DNA from: Methylobacillus gramineus
GTDB taxonomy: Bacteria; Pseudomonadota; Gammaproteobacteria; Burkholderiales; Methylophilaceae
DNA: 64,000 bases
Reading direction: 5' to 3'
Assembly (NCBI RefSeq): GCF_020532675.1
Contig: NZ_JAJAVE010000001.1
Location: forward strand, 1,364,001-1,428,000
Below are positions 1 to 9,544 of this stretch, piece after piece (position 1 is the first letter of the stretch; every line of letters starts with the position of its first letter). The notes beneath the pieces were generated by a model. That model saw only the letters and a program-made list of their open reading frames with translations. It was not told the DNA's origin and did not search any database. A program made the position numbers and the translations under genes.

Positions 1-613
1 TGACCGTCAACTGTTGCTGTTTGCTGAAGACGTACTCAAGCGCAACCCGGGTTCCACTATCATTTACGATGTTAAATCCACGCGTAACCTCGCCCCATGG
101 ATCAAGCAACGTGGCGGTAATCCGCTGATGTGGAAAACCGGCCATTCACTGGTCAAGGCCAAGATGAAGGAAACGGGCGCAGCACTGGCAGGTGAAATGA
201 GCGGTCATATTTTCTTCAAGGAGCGCTGGTATGGCTTTGACGATGGCCTGTATTCAGGTGCGCGCTTGCTGGAAATTCTCAGTCAGTTCGACAACCCGTC
301 GGACATCCTCAATGGATTGCCAGACAGCGTGAGTACGCCCGAGCAGCACATCAGCATGCAGGAAGGTGAGCCGCACAAGCTAATTGCGCAGCTACAGACC
401 AGCGCAACTTTTGAAGGTGCGGATGAGGTCATCACCATTGATGGCTTGCGTGTGGAATATCCTGACGGTTTTGGCCTCATGCGCCCATCCAACACCACAC
501 CAGTGATTGTGCTGCGTTTTGAGGCAGATAACCTCGCTGCCCTCAAGCGCATCCAGGAGCAGTTCCGCCTGGTGATTCTGGCCGCAGCACCAGACGCAAA
601 ACTGCCGTTCTGA
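1..613 (+). CDS. Phosphomannomutase/phosphoglucomutase, C-terminal part (5' end outside window)
   Basis: This is the 3' end of an alpha-D-phosphohexomutase; the reading frame is already open at base 2, so the start lies upstream of the window. About 203 residues remain. The sugar-recognition loop GEMSGH is near the start, followed by a YGFDDGLYSG stretch typical of the bacterial ManB/AlgC-type bifunctional enzymes, and the C-terminal phosphate-binding loop reads RPSNTTP. The enzyme interconverts hexose 1- and 6-phosphates for polysaccharide and nucleotide-sugar synthesis in the cytoplasm. The stop overlaps the next start by one base (TGATG), so the two genes are probably cotranscribed. The catalytic serine loop is not in view, so substrate preference cannot be judged. 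Confidence 0.9.
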   Translation, partial: DRQLLLFAEDVLKRNPGSTIIYDVKSTRNLAPWIKQRGGNPLMWKTGHSLVKAKMKETGAALAGEMSGHIFFKERWYGFDDGLYSGARLLEILSQFDNPSDILNGLPDSVSTPEQHISMQEGEPHKLIAQLQTSATFEGADEVITIDGLRVEYPDGFGLMRPSNTTPVIVLRFEADNLAALKRIQEQFRLVILAAAPDAKLPF

Positions 614-1086
614 TGTCTGGCGGCAAGATACTCTGGATCGCCGTCTGGCTTGCACTGGCAGGCGGCCTCTACTATCTTGCCGACAGCATGCTGAACCCGA
701 ATAAACTGTCGGTGCTAGGAGAAGCCAGTACCGTTACCCTGCAACGCGGACCCGATGGACACTATCGTGCAGAGGCACTGATCAACGGCACCAAGGTGAA
801 TGTGTTGGTCGATACCGGCGCAACTGGTGTCGCCATTTCCCAAGACATTGCCGACAAGCTCAATCTGAGCAGCAACCACGCAGTCCGTACCTCCACTGCC
901 AACGGCAACACGGTAAGTTATATGACGAGGCTGAACTCAGTCAAACTGGGTGGGGTTGAAGCAAACAATGTAGCCGCTGTCATTGCGCCCGGCCTCCATG
1001 GGGAAGTATTACTGGGAATGTCCTATTTGGGACGCATGGATGTCAGATTGTTTCAGGGAAAAATGACCATCACTCAGGTGGAGTAA
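613..1086 (+). CDS. Retropepsin-like (clan AA) membrane-anchored aspartic protease, TIGR02281 type
   Basis: The 157-residue protein begins with one hydrophobic segment (about residues 5-24) and then a small beta-rich domain containing the aspartic protease signature VDTGATG, with the catalytic Asp at residue 67. This matches the proteobacterial TIGR02281 clan AA family, single-domain proteases that would act as dimers, here presumably facing the periplasm because of the N-terminal anchor. The start codon overlaps the stop of the preceding mutase, indicating translational coupling. Physiological substrates of this family are not established, and nothing nearby identifies one. Confidence 0.85.
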   Translation: MSGGKILWIAVWLALAGGLYYLADSMLNPNKLSVLGEASTVTLQRGPDGHYRAEALINGTKVNVLVDTGATGVAISQDIADKLNLSSNHAVRTSTANGNTVSYMTRLNSVKLGGVEANNVAAVIAPGLHGEVLLGMSYLGRMDVRLFQGKMTITQVE

Positions 1087-1129
1087 ATCCACCATCAACA
1101 TGGGAAGTAATGGCGTGATTGCGATTTAG

Positions 1130-1680
1130 CTATGCGCAAGCCCACCATTGCTCACGCGTCAATCGATAAAGCACATGTTTCCTCAATGTATCAAGATGCA
1201 TGACTGTGGGATGGTCGAATGTACCTGGTTGCTGTGACATGCCCAAGCGCTCCATCAGCAGACGTGATCGGTGATTCAGGATTGTCGTAAAAGACACAAT
1301 CTCGCCTAGCGCCAATTGTTCAAAACCTACCCTTAAAGCAGCCTTTCCTGCCTCAGTCGCATACCCCTGCCCCCAATGGCTTAGCGCCAAACGCCAGCCG
1401 ATTTCGACACAGGGCGCAAAGGCAATGCAGCCGTGGGCACATGCAAGCCCAGCATGCCGATAAACTCGCCCGAGGACTTCAGCTCCAAGGCCCATAATCC
1501 CCAGCCACGTTCAGCGATCAGCCGCTCACAGGTATCAGCCATTTGGTCACTGCACATACTATCAAGCACAGCAGGAAAAAACGCCATCACCTGAGGATCT
1601 GCATTCAGCGCCCGGAATGGCACCCGGTCCTCCGGATGCCATTGGCGCAATTTCAGGCGCTGAGTTTCAACTTCAATCAC
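1130..1680 (-). pseudogene. GNAT-family N-acetyltransferase disrupted by a frameshift
   Basis: Two overlapping minus-strand frames together make one GNAT protein. The upstream frame runs from a GTG near 1680 (VIEVETQRLKLRQW, the usual RimJ/RimL-like opening) to GLHVPTAALP. The downstream frame continues with FAPCVEIGWRLA and the acetyl-CoA loop region GQGYATEAG, ending at 1130. The break lies at about 1418-1424, where a one-base change in the AAAGGC run (plus strand) would restore LPFAPCVEIGWRL. The upstream frame alone ends at 1381 and lacks the CoA-binding half. It may be a true pseudogene or a sequencing error; both halves are otherwise intact and well conserved in style, which favours a recent lesion or an error. 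The start sits just past the pgm stop. Confidence 0.8.
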
Positions 1681-1693
1681 AGAGCAATGCTCA

Positions 1694-3325
<1,632 letters not shown>

Positions 3326-3335
3326 TCACGCGCTT

Positions 3336-3374
3336 TCGATAAAATTCGATAAAAAATGTAACTTACTCGATAAA
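3336..3374. repeat. Three direct copies of TCGATAAA between pgm and tRNA-Lys
   Basis: Identical octamers begin at 3336, 3346 and 3367, i.e. 10 and 21 bp apart, which is one and two helical turns. They lie between the divergent pgm start and the tRNA-Lys promoter. Function unknown; a same-face protein-binding array is one reading. Confidence 0.5.
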
Positions 3375-3389
3375 GTTGTCGGTTTCAAG

Positions 3390-3418
3390 TTGACACATGC
3401 CCTCAATCTCAGCATAAT
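3390..3418 (+). promoter_or_regulatory. Sigma-70 promoter of tRNA-Lys
   Basis: TTGACA at 3390-3395 and CATAAT at 3413-3418 are separated by exactly 17 bp. A GC-rich stretch (GCGCC) follows the -10, as is common at stable-RNA promoters, and the mature tRNA starts 16 bases after the -10. Confidence 0.8.
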
Positions 3419-3433
3419 TGCGCCTCTCGATTA

Positions 3434-3509
3434 GGGGCATTAGCTCAGTTGGTAGAGCAGCGGACTCTTAATCCGTTTGTCGTAGGTTCGACCCCTACAT
3501 GCCCCACCA
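3434..3509 (+). tRNA. tRNA-Lys (anticodon CTT)
   Basis: A 76-base cloverleaf: acceptor GGGGCAT (3434-3440) pairs with ATGCCCC (3499-3505), with an encoded CCA at 3507-3509. The D arm reads AGCTCAGTTGGTAGAGC, the anticodon stem is CGGA/TCCG around loop CTCTTAA (anticodon CTT), and the T arm contains GGTTCGACCCC. CTT decodes AAG. It has its own promoter and terminator, so it is a single-gene unit. Confidence 0.97.
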
Positions 3510-3517
3510 AACAGAAC

Positions 3518-3546
3518 AAAGGGTTAGCTTAAAAGCTAACCCTTTT
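3518..3546 (+). terminator. Rho-independent terminator after tRNA-Lys
   Basis: AAAGGGTTAGC (3518-3528) pairs with GCTAACCCTTT (3535-3545) around a six-base loop and ends in a short T run. The mirrored A/T flanks mean it could also stop minus-strand transcripts coming from the PilZ gene. Confidence 0.8.
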
Positions 3547-3675
3547 GCATTTCTAGTATGTCACCCCTGACAACTCGCCATAATGTTTTAAATATTTAAA
3601 AACCTCTCTAACCTCTAGATTTATCCGCGGATTTATTTCTAGCTGAAGCTCATCTGCATTGCCAATCAATCCGAA

Positions 3676-4383
3676 TCAAGCAATGCTTTGACGTCTATCC
3701 ACTAAAGATTCATACACATAATTGCGCACAATCAGCTGTTCTGTTGGATCAAACTCTATGAACTCCATACCAATCAAATAGCCTTCGCTATCACCATGAG
3801 AATCATCAATAATGTTCCTGATTTTGGCATTCACAGTGATTGAGGATAAATCGTCTTCACTGAACAGTGGTAAGTAAAATGACAAGTTGATCAGATCATC
3901 TATATCACCGACCTCACCATCAGTGCTTATCTGGCACCCAGTCGCGCTAAGGTTCACCAAATTGACGGCCTGTTTCTGTGCTTGACTGGCATTGAAAGCA
4001 ATGTGGCCTCCAATTTCAACCTTGATGCGCATTTCACGCCTAAGCTTTTTAACTTGTATTTTTTTAGGAAAAACTAGGCAAAGACAATTCAGAGGATGAT
4101 AAAAAGGCTGAATGACGCTGGTGTCAAAAGTGCAAATCATGGTGCCAGAAAAAACCCGTACTGAAATCTTTTCCCCTTCATAAAAACTCAGCCCCACACC
4201 TTGTGCACGTGGCAAGCGAAGCAACACGTACTCATTGCTTTCAATCCCGATGAAGGTGGATATATGCTGTGTAGGCGTACGGCCACGATGCGTAAGAAAT
4301 TGCAATTTTGCACCGAGCTGTAGATTCATGGACTCAAAATCCATCTGTTCTAACGCTGAGGTCTTTTCATTGTTGTCTGGCAT
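3676..4383 (-). CDS. PilZ-domain c-di-GMP effector with YcgR-like N-terminal domain
   Basis: The 235-residue protein has an N-terminal beta-rich region (about 18-105) like the flagellar-brake YcgR domain and a C-terminal PilZ domain. The two c-di-GMP-binding motifs are present: RREMR (Arg115 and Arg119, the RxxxR motif) and NLSATG (residues 144-149, the D/N-x-S-x-x-G motif). YcgR proteins bind c-di-GMP and slow the flagellar motor or act on other motility and envelope targets. No flagellar or pilus gene is adjacent, so the target cannot be assigned here. A GGDEF-EAL protein lies about 30 kb away at 33882-37280. It is a single gene on the minus strand. Confidence 0.85.
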   Translation of the reverse strand: MPDNNEKTSALEQMDFESMNLQLGAKLQFLTHRGRTPTQHISTFIGIESNEYVLLRLPRAQGVGLSFYEGEKISVRVFSGTMICTFDTSVIQPFYHPLNCLCLVFPKKIQVKKLRREMRIKVEIGGHIAFNASQAQKQAVNLVNLSATGCQISTDGEVGDIDDLINLSFYLPLFSEDDLSSITVNAKIRNIIDDSHGDSEGYLIGMEFIEFDPTEQLIVRNYVYESLVDRRQSIA

Positions 4384-4492
4384 GCTGAATACACCATAAT
4401 TTATTAATTAGTAAGGTACTTAACTACCATTATTCCCTTTTACCACAAATACAACCCACCTTAATACTATTCCGTTACATCAATCATAAAAA

Positions 4493-4508
4493 TACGGTGA
4501 CTACCGTA
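4493..4508. promoter_or_regulatory. Inverted repeat TACGGT-N4-ACCGTA, candidate operator
   Basis: Perfect 6-bp arms with a GACT spacer; the flanks extend the symmetry (AAAT before, AATTT after). It lies between the divergent PilZ gene (start 4383) and the small membrane peptide gene (start 4647). No factor can be named. Confidence 0.4.
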
Positions 4509-4646
4509 ATTTCTCTATCCAAAACCACTTAACACATAATACTTTTATGGTTATTTAACCTTTTTTAAAAAAAGGTCTTTACTCTTTTTTATAGAAGCGT
4601 AGGATTTGTGCTGAACCGGTGCTCATCATTAAAAAAGGAGGATGTC

Positions 4647-4784
4647 ATGCTAAAGGTGTTATTTGGTTCATGGGTAGGAATTGCCTCAATCTCTACCATT
4701 ATTCTGACGATTATCGTAATGAGTTATTGGGTAGGGTTTTGTATCCTCAATGCTCGAAAAGAGCATGAACAATCATTGCATTAA
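4647..4784 (+). CDS. Small single-pass membrane protein (45 aa), DUF3149-like
   Basis: A 45-residue frame opens with MLKVLFGSWVG, has a central hydrophobic helix (about residues 10-36) and ends in a charged tail, RKEHEQSLH. A strong Shine-Dalgarno stretch, AAAGGAGGA at 4635-4643, ends four bases before the ATG, which is the main reason to call it a gene. The opening LFGS-x-VG-x-x-S and the overall size resemble the DUF3149 family of tiny proteobacterial inner-membrane proteins of unknown role; that match is from memory of the family and is not certain. It stands alone between the PilZ gene and the heme-motif membrane protein. Confidence 0.65.
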   Translation: MLKVLFGSWVGIASISTIILTIIVMSYWVGFCILNARKEHEQSLH

Positions 4785-4934
4785 CCACGCCATACCTGCT
4801 ATGAAGAGCCTGAAAGCTGCATGCAATGCTGATGGCTTTTCATTCTCAATAGCCCTACTAAAATTAGGTGTTATATCTGAATTTGAGGTATTCTTGCGCT
4901 GTTGGTACTTTGTTAACGCTTGACGAGACTGTTT

Positions 4935-5711
4935 ATGAAAGACACTTCCTCTAGCCTTCCCTGGCTAAATCTGCCCAACCTTCCCACTTCCCTCAAAGTC
5001 TTATTTGCCGGATATTTGCTAGTCATTGGCGTTGGCCTGTGCATGGCTGGTCTGCAAATCATGCTGACCCATGGCATGGCAGACGGGAAACTCGGCTTAT
5101 CCAAAGAAGATATTGTTTATAGCTATTACGGTGATCGCAGTGGCAGCAAGCTGGAAAGCAAACTCAATGGCTCGATGAAAGACAATGCACCGCCCGCAGT
5201 CAGGCTGGACATCATTAAATGGGCGCGCGCAGGTGCACCAGAAACCGAATGGGAGAACCACTTTAAAGGAGTGTTTGCCCAACACTGTGTAATGTGTCAC
5301 AGCAATATTCCTGGCATCCCCAATTTCACGAAATTTGATGAAGTGAAAAAGGCTGCAGCCATCAATGAAGGTGCCAGCGTGCAAAGCCTCACCCGCGTTT
5401 CGCACATACACTTGTTTGGTATCAGCTTTATTTTCTTCTTTATGGCATTCATTTTCAGTTTTGCAGTGAATGTGCCTCGTATCCTGAAAATCCTGGCGAT
5501 TGCCTTCCCATTTGCGTTCCTGATCCTGGACGTACTGTCCTGGTGGCTAACCAAACTGAATCCTGGTTTTGCATGGCTGACGATTATTGGTGGTGTGGGC
5601 TATAGCATTGCATCCACTTTTATGTGGTGCACCAGCATGTACCAGATGCTGATTCTTTCGAGGAATGGCAAGGTATATGGCAATGCATGGGAAGCTGATT
5701 TGAAGCCTTGA
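4935..5711 (+). CDS. Multi-pass membrane protein with one heme-c motif (CVMCH)
   Basis: The preferred ATG at 4935 gives 258 residues; a TTG at 4920 is possible but less likely. The layout is one N-terminal membrane helix (about 23-45), a periplasmic segment holding a c-type heme motif CVMCH at residues 118-122, and about four more hydrophobic helices in the C-terminal half. The heme would attach on the periplasmic side, so the protein is probably a membrane-bound electron carrier or redox sensor. I do not recognise a named family, though similar proteins annotated as elongation or cytochrome-like membrane proteins occur in betaproteobacteria. It is followed by a terminator, so it is likely monocistronic. 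Confidence 0.75.
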   Translation: MKDTSSSLPWLNLPNLPTSLKVLFAGYLLVIGVGLCMAGLQIMLTHGMADGKLGLSKEDIVYSYYGDRSGSKLESKLNGSMKDNAPPAVRLDIIKWARAGAPETEWENHFKGVFAQHCVMCHSNIPGIPNFTKFDEVKKAAAINEGASVQSLTRVSHIHLFGISFIFFFMAFIFSFAVNVPRILKILAIAFPFAFLILDVLSWWLTKLNPGFAWLTIIGGVGYSIASTFMWCTSMYQMLILSRNGKVYGNAWEADLKP

Positions 5712-5741
5712 TCCAACTGCCATCATGCAGCGGTACCCTAC

Positions 5742-5769
5742 ACGGAGGCTCAGGCCTCCGTTGTTTTTT
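5742..5769 (+). terminator. Rho-independent terminator
   Basis: ACGGAGGC (5742-5749) pairs with GCCTCCGT (5754-5761), followed by TGTTTTTT. It closes the heme-motif membrane protein gene. Confidence 0.85.
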
Positions 5770-5832
5770 AAGATATCGGCACAAGCTTTGCTTGATATCC
5801 ACCATCTCTTACCCCCCCGAGGAGAATTTACG

Positions 5833-6624
5833 ATGGATACGTCTTCTGTTAATGCAGTCCTGTTTGATCTGGATGGTGTACTACATATCGGCAATAGTCC
5901 CATAGTCGGCGCTATTGAAACCGTTGATCTGTTGAGGGTGCGAGGCATTAGTTGCCGCTTCCTCACTAACACCAGCACTCTCTCGCGCAAGTCCATGCAG
6001 CAGAAAATCATGGGCATGGGGTTTTATGTCTCGCCTGAAGAAATCATCAGCGCACCAGAAGCAGCACTCAGATATCTGGAGCAACTCGGCGACCCGGTAT
6101 GTCGCTTCCTGTTAGCCGATGATGTTAAACAGGATTTTTCACACTTTCGTCAATCCAGGACCAAAGTGGAATATATCGTGATAGGTGACATTGGCGATAC
6201 TTGGTCTTATGAGATATTGAATGAAGTATTCACCTGCCTTAGGAATGGTGCCAAATTAATTGCCATCCACAAAAATCGCTTCTGGCAGACGGGCGAGGGA
6301 TTGAAAATGGATATAGGGGGTTTTATCGAAGGCCTGGAATATGCCTCCGGCACTGAAGCCATGATCATAGGCAAGCCTGCTACTGCTTTTTTCGAGATTG
6401 CACTGGCAGACTTGAAATTGCCCCCCTCAGAAGTGCTGGTGATTGGGGATGACATAGACGCTGATATCGGTGGCGCGCAAAAAGCGGGCCTGCGAGGTAT
6501 CCTGGTGCGTACAGGTAAATTTAGCCAGTCTTATCTAGAGTCTTCAGCCATCAAGCCAGACTTGGTCATAGACTCTGTCAGTGATTTACCGGCACTGCTG
6601 GAACTGGCTCCCTACACATCATAG
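5833..6624 (+). CDS. HAD-superfamily phosphatase (subfamily IIA, LHPP/NagD-like)
   Basis: From ATG 5833 the protein is 263 residues; a GAGGAGAA ribosome-binding site sits just upstream, so the longer open frame from 5725 is not used. Motif I FDLDG gives catalytic Asp12 and Asp14, the NTST motif II follows, and the C-terminal half carries GKP and the metal motif VIGDDIDADIGGAQKAG. This is the HAD-IIA group that includes NagD, phosphoglycolate phosphatase and the phospholysine/phosphohistidine pyrophosphatase LHPP, with the C2 cap between motifs. The substrate cannot be decided from sequence. The esterase gene follows 11 bases later, probably in one transcript. Confidence 0.85.
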   Translation: MDTSSVNAVLFDLDGVLHIGNSPIVGAIETVDLLRVRGISCRFLTNTSTLSRKSMQQKIMGMGFYVSPEEIISAPEAALRYLEQLGDPVCRFLLADDVKQDFSHFRQSRTKVEYIVIGDIGDTWSYEILNEVFTCLRNGAKLIAIHKNRFWQTGEGLKMDIGGFIEGLEYASGTEAMIIGKPATAFFEIALADLKLPPSEVLVIGDDIDADIGGAQKAGLRGILVRTGKFSQSYLESSAIKPDLVIDSVSDLPALLELAPYTS

Positions 6625-6635
6625 AAAGCTGATCG

Positions 6636-7190
6636 TTGAATATTGTTTATATGCCGGGGTTCAACTCCAGTCCAATCAGTGAAAAATCCAAATTGCTTGC
6701 AGCTCATTTTCCGGACATTGCGATCGCTGATTACAATACCTGGGATCCTGATATTTCCTATGCCCAGCTTATTCAGCATATAAAACCTCTACTGTCAGGA
6801 AAGCTTCTGCTTACAGGTTCATCGCTAGGTGGCTTTTGGGCTTATCACTTAGCCAGCCAATACCAACTCCCCTGCCTGCTGATCAACCCTTGTATGTCAC
6901 CAGAAATCAGCCTCCAGCAATACGTCGGCATAGTAGAAAATTTTTATACGCACGAAACCGGATTTTTAACCACGCAACATCTGGCTAGATACCAACAGTT
7001 TCGCTCACGCAACAGACCGAGCCATATCACGGTATTACATGAGCAAGGGGACGAGCTGATTCCGTATCAGGAAAGTGTGAGGAATTTTGTTGGCAAGGCC
7101 AGACTGTTATTACCTGGTGCCGGGAATCACCGTTTTTCTCGCACTGACTTGTTAATAGAAAGTATCCGTTTGATGATGCAACGCCTCTAG
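6636..7190 (+). CDS. yqiA: YqiA/UPF0227-family alpha/beta-hydrolase esterase
   Basis: The 184-residue protein starts at a TTG and opens MNIVYMPGFNSSPIS, like the YqiA opening (LHGFNSSP). The nucleophile elbow GSSLGG is at 61-66 (Ser63), an acidic residue lies in HEQGDE and the catalytic His probably in GNHRF. YqiA-type enzymes are small cytoplasmic esterases that hydrolyse short acyl or palmitoyl-CoA esters. A start upstream of the TTG is excluded by the close HAD gene. Adjacent to the HAD phosphatase with 11 bases between them. Confidence 0.8.
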   Translation: MNIVYMPGFNSSPISEKSKLLAAHFPDIAIADYNTWDPDISYAQLIQHIKPLLSGKLLLTGSSLGGFWAYHLASQYQLPCLLINPCMSPEISLQQYVGIVENFYTHETGFLTTQHLARYQQFRSRNRPSHITVLHEQGDELIPYQESVRNFVGKARLLLPGAGNHRFSRTDLLIESIRLMMQRL

Positions 7191-7311
7191 CATGAGTACA
7201 GTGACCACGCGGCATAATTCACTATGAAGACCCAAGTCTGTTTTATATAGCAGATACACCCTGTACCATCCATGGAAAGTGCCGTCCTCACAATGTTTTA
7301 CCCTATAGTCA

Positions 7312-7340
7312 TGGCATAAAATCATATTATTGTTATGCCA
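7312..7340. promoter_or_regulatory. Inverted repeat TGGCATAA-N13-TTATGCCA upstream of dapA
   Basis: Perfect 8-bp arms at 7312-7319 and 7333-7340, 47 bases before the dapA start codon. It may be an operator or an mRNA hairpin in the leader; no factor is recognised. Confidence 0.45.
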
Positions 7341-7386
7341 GTTTCAGTTAGAATGTTCAGGTTTATTCATTATCAGGTTGTTTAAC

Positions 7387-8259
7387 ATGCTGCAAGGCAG
7401 TCTCGTTGCCATCGTCACCCCTATGCATGATGATGGCAGTTTAGATATCAAGGCATTACGCTCACTTATAGATTTTCATGTCGACCAGGGCACTGACGGC
7501 ATTGTGATTGTCGGCACTACTGGTGAATCTCCCACTGTGGACTTCACTGAGCACGCCTTGCTAATACAAACAACCATAGAACATACCGCAGGCCGCGTTC
7601 CTGTCATTGCAGGCACTGGTGCAAATTCAACTAGCGAGGCGATTGCCCTTACCCGCAAGGCTAAAGAGCTGGGCGCAGATGCTTGCCTGTTGGTTACCCC
7701 CTATTACAACAAGCCCACGCAAGAAGGGCTATATCAGCATTTCCGGGCTATCGCCGAGGCTGTGGATATCCCACAAATTCTCTATAATGTGCCTGGCAGA
7801 ACCGCCTGTGACCTGAGTAATGACACCGTATTACGTTTGGCTGCCATTGAGAATATTATCGGCATCAAGGATGCAACTGGCAGTATAGAGCGTGGGACTG
7901 ACCTGATTCTGCGCGCACCTGCTGACTTTGCTATTTACAGTGGTGACGACGCCAGCAGCCTGGCCTTGTTGCTATTGGGCGGACATGGCGTGATTTCAGT
8001 CACGGCCAATGTGGCCCCCAAGCTCATGCATGAGATGTGTAACGCTGTGCTGAATAGCGATATTCAAGAAGCACGCGCGATCAATGCCAAGCTCTTCGCA
8101 CTTCACCAGAAGTTGTTTGTTGAAGCCAACCCCATCCCTGTTAAGTGGGTACTACAAGAGATGAGCTTGATTCAAAGTGGTATTCGTTTACCGCTAGTCC
8201 CGCTTTCAGCCCAATTCCATGAAACACTGCGCAGCGCAATGAAGCAAGCTGCTATTTGA
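7387..8259 (+). CDS. dapA: 4-hydroxy-tetrahydrodipicolinate synthase
   Basis: From ATG 7387 the protein is 290 residues, matching the E. coli enzyme in length and numbering. The Schiff-base lysine is Lys161 in GIKDATG, the proton-relay Tyr133 lies in ILYNVPGRT, and the pyruvate-binding GTTGES is at 43-48. It condenses pyruvate with aspartate semialdehyde, the first committed step to diaminopimelate and lysine. The extra upstream codons of the open frame from 7330 lack family similarity. The next gene, bamC, starts 28 bases downstream, the same dapA-bamC order as in E. coli. Confidence 0.97.
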   Translation: MLQGSLVAIVTPMHDDGSLDIKALRSLIDFHVDQGTDGIVIVGTTGESPTVDFTEHALLIQTTIEHTAGRVPVIAGTGANSTSEAIALTRKAKELGADACLLVTPYYNKPTQEGLYQHFRAIAEAVDIPQILYNVPGRTACDLSNDTVLRLAAIENIIGIKDATGSIERGTDLILRAPADFAIYSGDDASSLALLLLGGHGVISVTANVAPKLMHEMCNAVLNSDIQEARAINAKLFALHQKLFVEANPIPVKWVLQEMSLIQSGIRLPLVPLSAQFHETLRSAMKQAAI

Positions 8260-8287
8260 TGTTACCGTTTACCAGTCAAGAGAAACT

Positions 8288-9511
8288 ATGAATCAATTTA
8301 CTTTCAAACCTGTTTTATTGGCCACATTACTGACCCTGACCGTAAGCGGTTGCGATTCAATTCCTTTTGTCGACACGAGCTCTGACTACAAAGCGGCTGG
8401 ACGTTCCCGCCCACTGGAAGTGCCTCCAGACCTGACCAATATTTCTGCAAGCGATGCTTATGCGGTGCCAGGTGCTGCCACCAACTACTCCGACTACAGC
8501 CAGGGGCTGAATGAAAGTGGTCAGCAAGAGAATGAACAGGGAAAACTGCTGCCTACGCCTGATGGCGTCAAGATGGAACGTGCCGGATCTCAACGCTGGC
8601 TAGTGGTGAATGCGCCCCCAGAAAAAGTATGGCCAGTGATTCGTGAGTTTTGGGCCGAGCTTGGCTTTGCAGTACGTACCGAAAATGCACAGACAGGCGT
8701 CATGGAAACTGAATGGGTAGATCCCAGCTCGCTGCAATCGGATGATAAAAGCTATGTTGAGAAATTCCAGGGCTGGCTGGACAAGCTGAATAGTTTACAA
8801 ACCCGCCAGAAATTCCGTACCCGTATTGATCGTGGTCAGGACACTGGCACCACTGAAATTTACATGAGTCATCGCGCTGTCAGCAACGCTCCTGATGATG
8901 GCAAGGTCAAGGTGCGTACTATTGCGGGCGAGGTTGAAATGGGATATGCCCCGACCAAAAGCACGCGCAATAAGGGAGATGACACCAAGTCCACTGCTGA
9001 AGATATTGATGCAGAGCTGTTACGCCGCCTGATGGTGCGCCTGGGGGTGGAAGATAAGAAATCTCGCAGCATTATTGCCACCCCAACCACTGAGCTGCGT
9101 GCTAATGTTAACAAGGAACAAGACGGCACTCTCAGCCTTAATACCAATGATGCCTTTGATCGTGCCTGGCGCCGTGTGGGCCTGGCGTTGGATCGTGTCG
9201 GCTTTGTAGTCGAGGATCGTGATCGTTCAAATGGTTTGTTCTTTGTGCGCTATACCGATATTGACATTGATGACGCACCAAAAGAGAAGAAGGGGTTACT
9301 GGAAACCCTGAAGTTCTGGGGCGACGACAAAGATGAAGGTGACGAGAAATCTGGCAAGAAACGCAAACCAGGCGAAAACCAGTATCACGTCAAGGTGGAA
9401 AATGCCAGCTCTGGCGGCTCTGTCGTGACGGTCACCGACAAAGATGGTAACCGTGAACACTCCAGCACTGCCAACCGCATTATCACCCTGCTCTACGAGC
9501 AACTGAAATAA
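8288..9511 (+). CDS. bamC: Outer membrane assembly lipoprotein BamC (NlpB/DapX)
   Basis: The 407-residue protein has a lipoprotein signal peptide with lipobox LTVSGC (Cys22), a long unstructured linker, and two helix-grip domains (about 95-220 and 265-405), the architecture of BamC. The linker and C-terminal Lys/Asp/Glu-rich insertion make it longer than the 344-residue E. coli protein. BamC is an accessory subunit of the beta-barrel assembly machine at the outer membrane. Immediate linkage to dapA supports the assignment. Confidence 0.92.
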   Translation: MNQFTFKPVLLATLLTLTVSGCDSIPFVDTSSDYKAAGRSRPLEVPPDLTNISASDAYAVPGAATNYSDYSQGLNESGQQENEQGKLLPTPDGVKMERAGSQRWLVVNAPPEKVWPVIREFWAELGFAVRTENAQTGVMETEWVDPSSLQSDDKSYVEKFQGWLDKLNSLQTRQKFRTRIDRGQDTGTTEIYMSHRAVSNAPDDGKVKVRTIAGEVEMGYAPTKSTRNKGDDTKSTAEDIDAELLRRLMVRLGVEDKKSRSIIATPTTELRANVNKEQDGTLSLNTNDAFDRAWRRVGLALDRVGFVVEDRDRSNGLFFVRYTDIDIDDAPKEKKGLLETLKFWGDDKDEGDEKSGKKRKPGENQYHVKVENASSGGSVVTVTDKDGNREHSSTANRIITLLYEQLK

Positions 9512-9544
9512 CCATGCCTCACCGCCTGCCCACCCAGCATCCAC

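Noticed and set aside
5725-5832. N-terminal extension of the HAD phosphatase
   Set aside because: It starts inside the terminator hairpin of the previous gene, and ATG 5833 has a good ribosome-binding site.
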